From contig CANHMN010000055.1 in assembly GCA_947461645.1 (NCBI GenBank), positions 1 through 9,127 on the forward strand: DNA of 9,127 bases. The letters are read 5' to 3'. Below are positions 7,074 to 9,127 of this stretch, in pieces. The notes beneath the pieces were generated by a model. It was not told the DNA's origin and did no database searches. It worked only from the letters and a program-made list of their open reading frames with translations. The translations under genes were made by a program, and so were the position numbers. The stretch comes from Chitinophagaceae bacterium. GTDB lineage: Bacteria; Bacteroidota; Bacteroidia; Chitinophagales; Chitinophagaceae. Every line of letters starts with the position of its first letter. Within the stretch, counting starts at the first letter, position 1.

Positions 7074-7931
7074 TTATCCTAAGTAAGCTTTCAAAGCTCC
7101 GCTATAACGGGCTTTTTGAAGTCTCTTGATGGCTCTTTCCTTGATTTGACGAATACGTTCTTTGGTTAAATCGTACTTCTGACCAATTTGTTCAATGGTA
7201 ACACCATTTTCACCGTCCAAACCGAAATAGGCGTTTACTATTTCTGCTTCACGTGGACTCAAAGACTTTAAAACCCTGCGGATTTCATTTTTAAGAGAAT
7301 CGTGCATTACGTCTTCATCAGTTTCATCGCCACCTTTGAGCAAATCGCCCATGGCAACGTCTTCAGCTTCGTGTACCGGAGCGTCAAGAGAGGTATGTCT
7401 GGTGTTGCTTTGGAAAATGTTGTTGATTTCCGTTTCGCTCATTTCAAGCAATTCAGCCAATTCTTCTGTTGATGGCTCTCTTTCATGCTCTTGTTCAAAA
7501 GCCATGTAAGCTTTATTTGCTTTGTTGTAGGTTCCGATTTTATTCTGTGGCAAACGAACCAATCTTCCTTGCTCGGCCAAAGCCTGCAAAATTGACTGAC
7601 GAATCCACCAAACTGCGTATGAAATAAATTTAAAACCCTTGGTTTCATCAAAACGCTGTGCAGCTTTAATCAGACCTAAGTTACCTTCATTAATAAGATC
7701 ACTCAGGGACAACCCTTGGTGCTGGTATTGCTTGGCTACAGAAACCACGAACCTTAGGTTCGCCTGTACCAATTTGTCCAAAGCGCGCTGATCACCCATT
7801 TTAATCTTTTGGGCCAGAGTGGTTTCTTCCTCCGGAGTAATCATTGATATCTTAGAAATTTCCTGTAAATACTTTTCAACAGCCTGCGAATCACGATTGG
7901 TTATCTGGGTAGCAATTTTGAGTTGTCTCAT
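7074..7931 (-). CDS. rpoD: Primary RNA polymerase sigma factor (RpoD/SigA)
   Basis: A 285-residue housekeeping sigma-70 factor that directs RNA polymerase to most promoters. It lacks region 1.1 and the long non-conserved insert of E. coli RpoD, which is the normal short form in Bacteroidota. Region 1.2 is at about 15-48 (VEKYLQEISKISMITPEEE). Region 2 is at about 49-120, with the core-binding NLRFVVSVAKQY and the promoter-melting KGFKFISYAVWWIRQSI (99-115). Region 3 is at about 121-200, and region 4 at about 215-285, with the helix-turn-helix TIEQIGQKYDLTKERIRQIK (245-264) for the upstream promoter element. The gene has its own terminator and is divergent from the threonine aldolase gene. A TACCTTTG -7 element at 8022-8015 predicts a leader of about 75 nt. 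An alternative sigma factor is unlikely given the intact regions 1.2 to 4. Confidence 0.97.
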   Translation of the reverse strand: MRQLKIATQITNRDSQAVEKYLQEISKISMITPEEETTLAQKIKMGDQRALDKLVQANLRFVVSVAKQYQHQGLSLSDLINEGNLGLIKAAQRFDETKGFKFISYAVWWIRQSILQALAEQGRLVRLPQNKIGTYNKANKAYMAFEQEHEREPSTEELAELLEMSETEINNIFQSNTRHTSLDAPVHEAEDVAMGDLLKGGDETDEDVMHDSLKNEIRRVLKSLSPREAEIVNAYFGLDGENGVTIEQIGQKYDLTKERIRQIKERAIKRLQKARYSGALKAYLG

Positions 7932-7997
7932 TGGTTGTATTTGGTTACGATATTATTTAAAAAAATATAAATAGGTGTAGGATAAGGGGAATATTCT

Positions 7998-8010
7998 TGT
8001 TTCCGAAACA
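7998..8010. promoter_or_regulatory. 13-bp quasi-palindrome near the predicted rpoD transcription start
   Basis: TGTTTC-c-GAAACA is a perfect 6-bp inverted repeat with a 1-bp centre. It lies 4 to 16 bp past the rpoD -7 element, overlapping the expected transcription start (around 8008). This is a classic place for a repressor operator, and its length suits a dimeric regulator. In RNA it could also form a small 5' hairpin. No regulator gene is adjacent and no second copy was noticed in the window. Confidence 0.3.
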
Positions 8011-8014
8011 CGCA

Positions 8015-8022
8015 CAAAGGTA
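8015..8022 (-). promoter_or_regulatory. Bacteroidota -7 element (TACCTTTG) of rpoD
   Basis: Minus-strand TACCTTTG is a full match to TAnnTTTG and lies 84 bp before the rpoD ATG. No TTG occurs at the usual 17-23 bp upstream; the nearest (8054-8052) is 29 bp away, so the -33 part is poor or absent. Confidence 0.5.
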
Positions 8023-8055
8023 ACATTAGCCTTTTGTATTTCATAGTAAATCAAG

Positions 8056-8081
8056 AAAAAAAATCCCAAAATTTTATGGGA
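8056..8081 (-). terminator. Terminator-like hairpin in the rpoD/ltaE intergenic region
   Basis: On the minus strand TCCCA (8081-8077) pairs with TGGGA (8068-8064) around an 8-nt AT loop. Eight T residues (8063-8056) follow immediately. The stem is only 5 bp, so strength is uncertain. It points towards rpoD and lies upstream of the rpoD -7 element. It may shield rpoD from antisense transcription coming from the ltaE side, or end a short unannotated RNA. Confidence 0.4.
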
Positions 8082-8161
8082 AAACGAACAAAAACACTTA
8101 TACAAAAACCTAGCCAAATTTTTGTTTTTGAAAAAAAAATTACAGTTGTACATCCTAATCC

Positions 8162-8169
8162 TACCTTTG
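8162..8169 (+). promoter_or_regulatory. Bacteroidota -7 element (TACCTTTG) of the threonine aldolase gene
   Basis: TACCTTTG is a full TAnnTTTG match, identical to the element facing rpoD. Only four bases (8170-8173) separate it from the ATG, so transcription would start at or within a few bases of the start codon. A TTG lies at 8146-8148, but the 13-bp spacing is shorter than usual for a -33 element. Confidence 0.5.
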
Positions 8170-8173
8170 TTCT

Positions 8174-9127
8174 ATGATTGAATTAAGGTCAGACACTTTC
8201 ACCAAACCTACAAAACCCATGTTGGAAGCGATGTTCAGCGCTGAAGTGGGTGATGATGTTTTTGGGGAAGATCCTACAGTAAAAAAACTGGAATCTCTTT
8301 GTGCAAATATGTTTAACATGGAGGCCGCGCTCTTTTGTCCGAGCGGAACCATGACCAATCAAATTGCCATCAAATGCCATACTCAACCCGGTGATGAGGT
8401 GATTTGCGACAGGCTGAGTCATGTTTTCATTTATGAAGGAGGCGGAATAGCGTACAACAGCGGATGTCAGGCCAGAACCATTCATGGCGACAAAGGCAAG
8501 CTTACTGCAGCTCAGGTGCTGGAAAACATCAATGACAATGATATTCATAAACCCAATACAAGCCTTGTTTCTCTCGAAAACACTTCCAATCGTGGTGGAG
8601 GCACTTGTTATGATTTTGCCGAGTTTGAACGCATAGCAGAAGTGTGTAAAGACAGAAACCTTCGTTTACACTTAGATGGAGCAAGGTTGTGGAATGCAAT
8701 GGTACGCAACAATGAGTCAGCACATGCTTATGGTAAATTGTTCGACAGCATTTCTGTTTGTTTGAGCAAAGGTTTGGGTACGCCTGTAGGAAGCTTGTTG
8801 CTAGGAAATGCCTCATTTATTCAAAAAGCCATCAGAATACGAAAGGTAATGGGCGGTGGAATGCGACAGGCGGGTTATCTTGCCGCAGCGGGTATCTATG
8901 CGCTTGAGCATCACATCAACAGGTTAACCGAAGATCATGAAAAAGCATTTCGCATTGAAAAAGCCCTGCAAAAAAAAGATTTCGTTGGTGAAATCCTTCC
9001 GGTGGAAACCAACATGGTTATTTTCGAAATAAACGGAAGATTTACTGCTCAAACATTTGCAGAACACCTCAAATCAAAAGGAATTTTGTGCATTGCCATT
9101 TCTCCTAACCATGTAAGAATGGTCACG
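8174..9127 (+). CDS. ltaE: Low-specificity L-threonine aldolase, C-terminus beyond the window
   Basis: A pyridoxal-phosphate enzyme of aminotransferase fold type I that splits L-threonine and L-allo-threonine into glycine and acetaldehyde. The 318 codons present run to the window edge; the family is usually about 340 residues, so roughly 20-30 are missing. Family landmarks: the LRSDT start (4-8), VGDDVFGEDP (25-34), FCPSGTMTNQIA (54-65), H83 stacking on the cofactor, ENTSNRGGG (135-143), LHLDGARLWNA (165-175) with D168 and R171 contacting the cofactor, and the Schiff-base lysine K199 in CLSKGLGTPVGS. The start is firm: an in-frame TAA lies at 8156-8158 with no start codon between, and the LRSDT motif must be included. 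There is almost no room for a ribosome-binding site after the -7 element, suggesting a leaderless or near-leaderless mRNA. It is divergent from rpoD. Confidence 0.94.
   Translation, partial: MIELRSDTFTKPTKPMLEAMFSAEVGDDVFGEDPTVKKLESLCANMFNMEAALFCPSGTMTNQIAIKCHTQPGDEVICDRLSHVFIYEGGGIAYNSGCQARTIHGDKGKLTAAQVLENINDNDIHKPNTSLVSLENTSNRGGGTCYDFAEFERIAEVCKDRNLRLHLDGARLWNAMVRNNESAHAYGKLFDSISVCLSKGLGTPVGSLLLGNASFIQKAIRIRKVMGGGMRQAGYLAAAGIYALEHHINRLTEDHEKAFRIEKALQKKDFVGEILPVETNMVIFEINGRFTAQTFAEHLKSKGILCIAISPNHVRMVT

Noticed and set aside
8111..8140. AT-rich inverted T/A tracts (TTTTTGTTTTTG followed by nine A) as a terminator or bent-DNA element
   Set aside because: They form only A-T pairs with no defined stem. 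Such tracts are common in AT-rich intergenic DNA, and no function can be supported.
7953..8153. Minus-strand 66-codon open frame upstream of rpoD
   Set aside because: It is very rich in Phe, Lys and Tyr, as expected from AT-rich non-coding DNA, and overlaps the promoter, palindrome and hairpin. It has no family resemblance.
8161..8816. Minus-strand open frames of 65-119 codons opposite the threonine aldolase gene
   Set aside because: They lie antisense to a well-conserved gene with full motif support and show no protein-like features.

Overview
The window looks like chromosomal core DNA of a Bacteroidota bacterium, probably outside the classic gut Bacteroides. The support is a short primary sigma factor without region 1.1, a DUF4249 lipoprotein, lipoproteins with S-C lipoboxes, secreted proteins whose signal peptides end just before Gln, TAnnTTTG-type -7 promoter elements, and starts without clear Shine-Dalgarno sequences. 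Base composition is moderately AT-rich and looks even. I see no mobile element, RNA gene or CRISPR array.

Layout. At the left edge (1-98, minus) is the N-terminus of a lipoprotein that runs out of the window. It is divergent from a secreted M1-family metallopeptidase (183-1865, plus). That gene converges, with only 15 bp between them, on a second and different M1-family metallopeptidase (1881-3845, minus). The junction carries a 14-bp perfect palindrome. The second peptidase is the last gene of a tightly spaced minus-strand series. Read 5' to 3', it runs: DUF4249 lipoprotein (6921-6046), thioredoxin reductase trxB (6001-5054), dihydroneopterin aldolase folB (5017-4655), an exported TPR protein resembling the eukaryotic RMDN family (4658-3882), then the M1 peptidase. 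Gaps are 44, 36, -4 (ATGA overlap) and 36 bp. Upstream, separated by a good intrinsic terminator, is the housekeeping sigma factor rpoD (7931-7074, minus). Across a 242-bp AT-rich divergent region lies a low-specificity threonine aldolase gene (8174 to the right edge, plus), cut by the window end with about 20-30 codons missing.

How the genes fit together. The series mixes cytoplasmic housekeeping functions (thiol redox, folate synthesis) with envelope or exported proteins (surface lipoprotein, TPR protein, peptidases). It does not form one obvious pathway and may be linked by co-transcription only. The two M1 peptidases probably work on peptides in the periplasm or outside the cell. The rpoD/ltaE intergenic region is the richest in regulatory signals. 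It has two identical TACCTTTG -7 elements facing outward, a 13-bp quasi-palindrome near the predicted rpoD transcription start, and a terminator-like hairpin pointing towards rpoD. The ltaE -7 element sits so close to the ATG that its mRNA may be leaderless.

I found no convincing new multi-gene system. The items most worth a second look are the RMDN-like protein, the orphan DUF4249 gene and the rpoD/ltaE control region.
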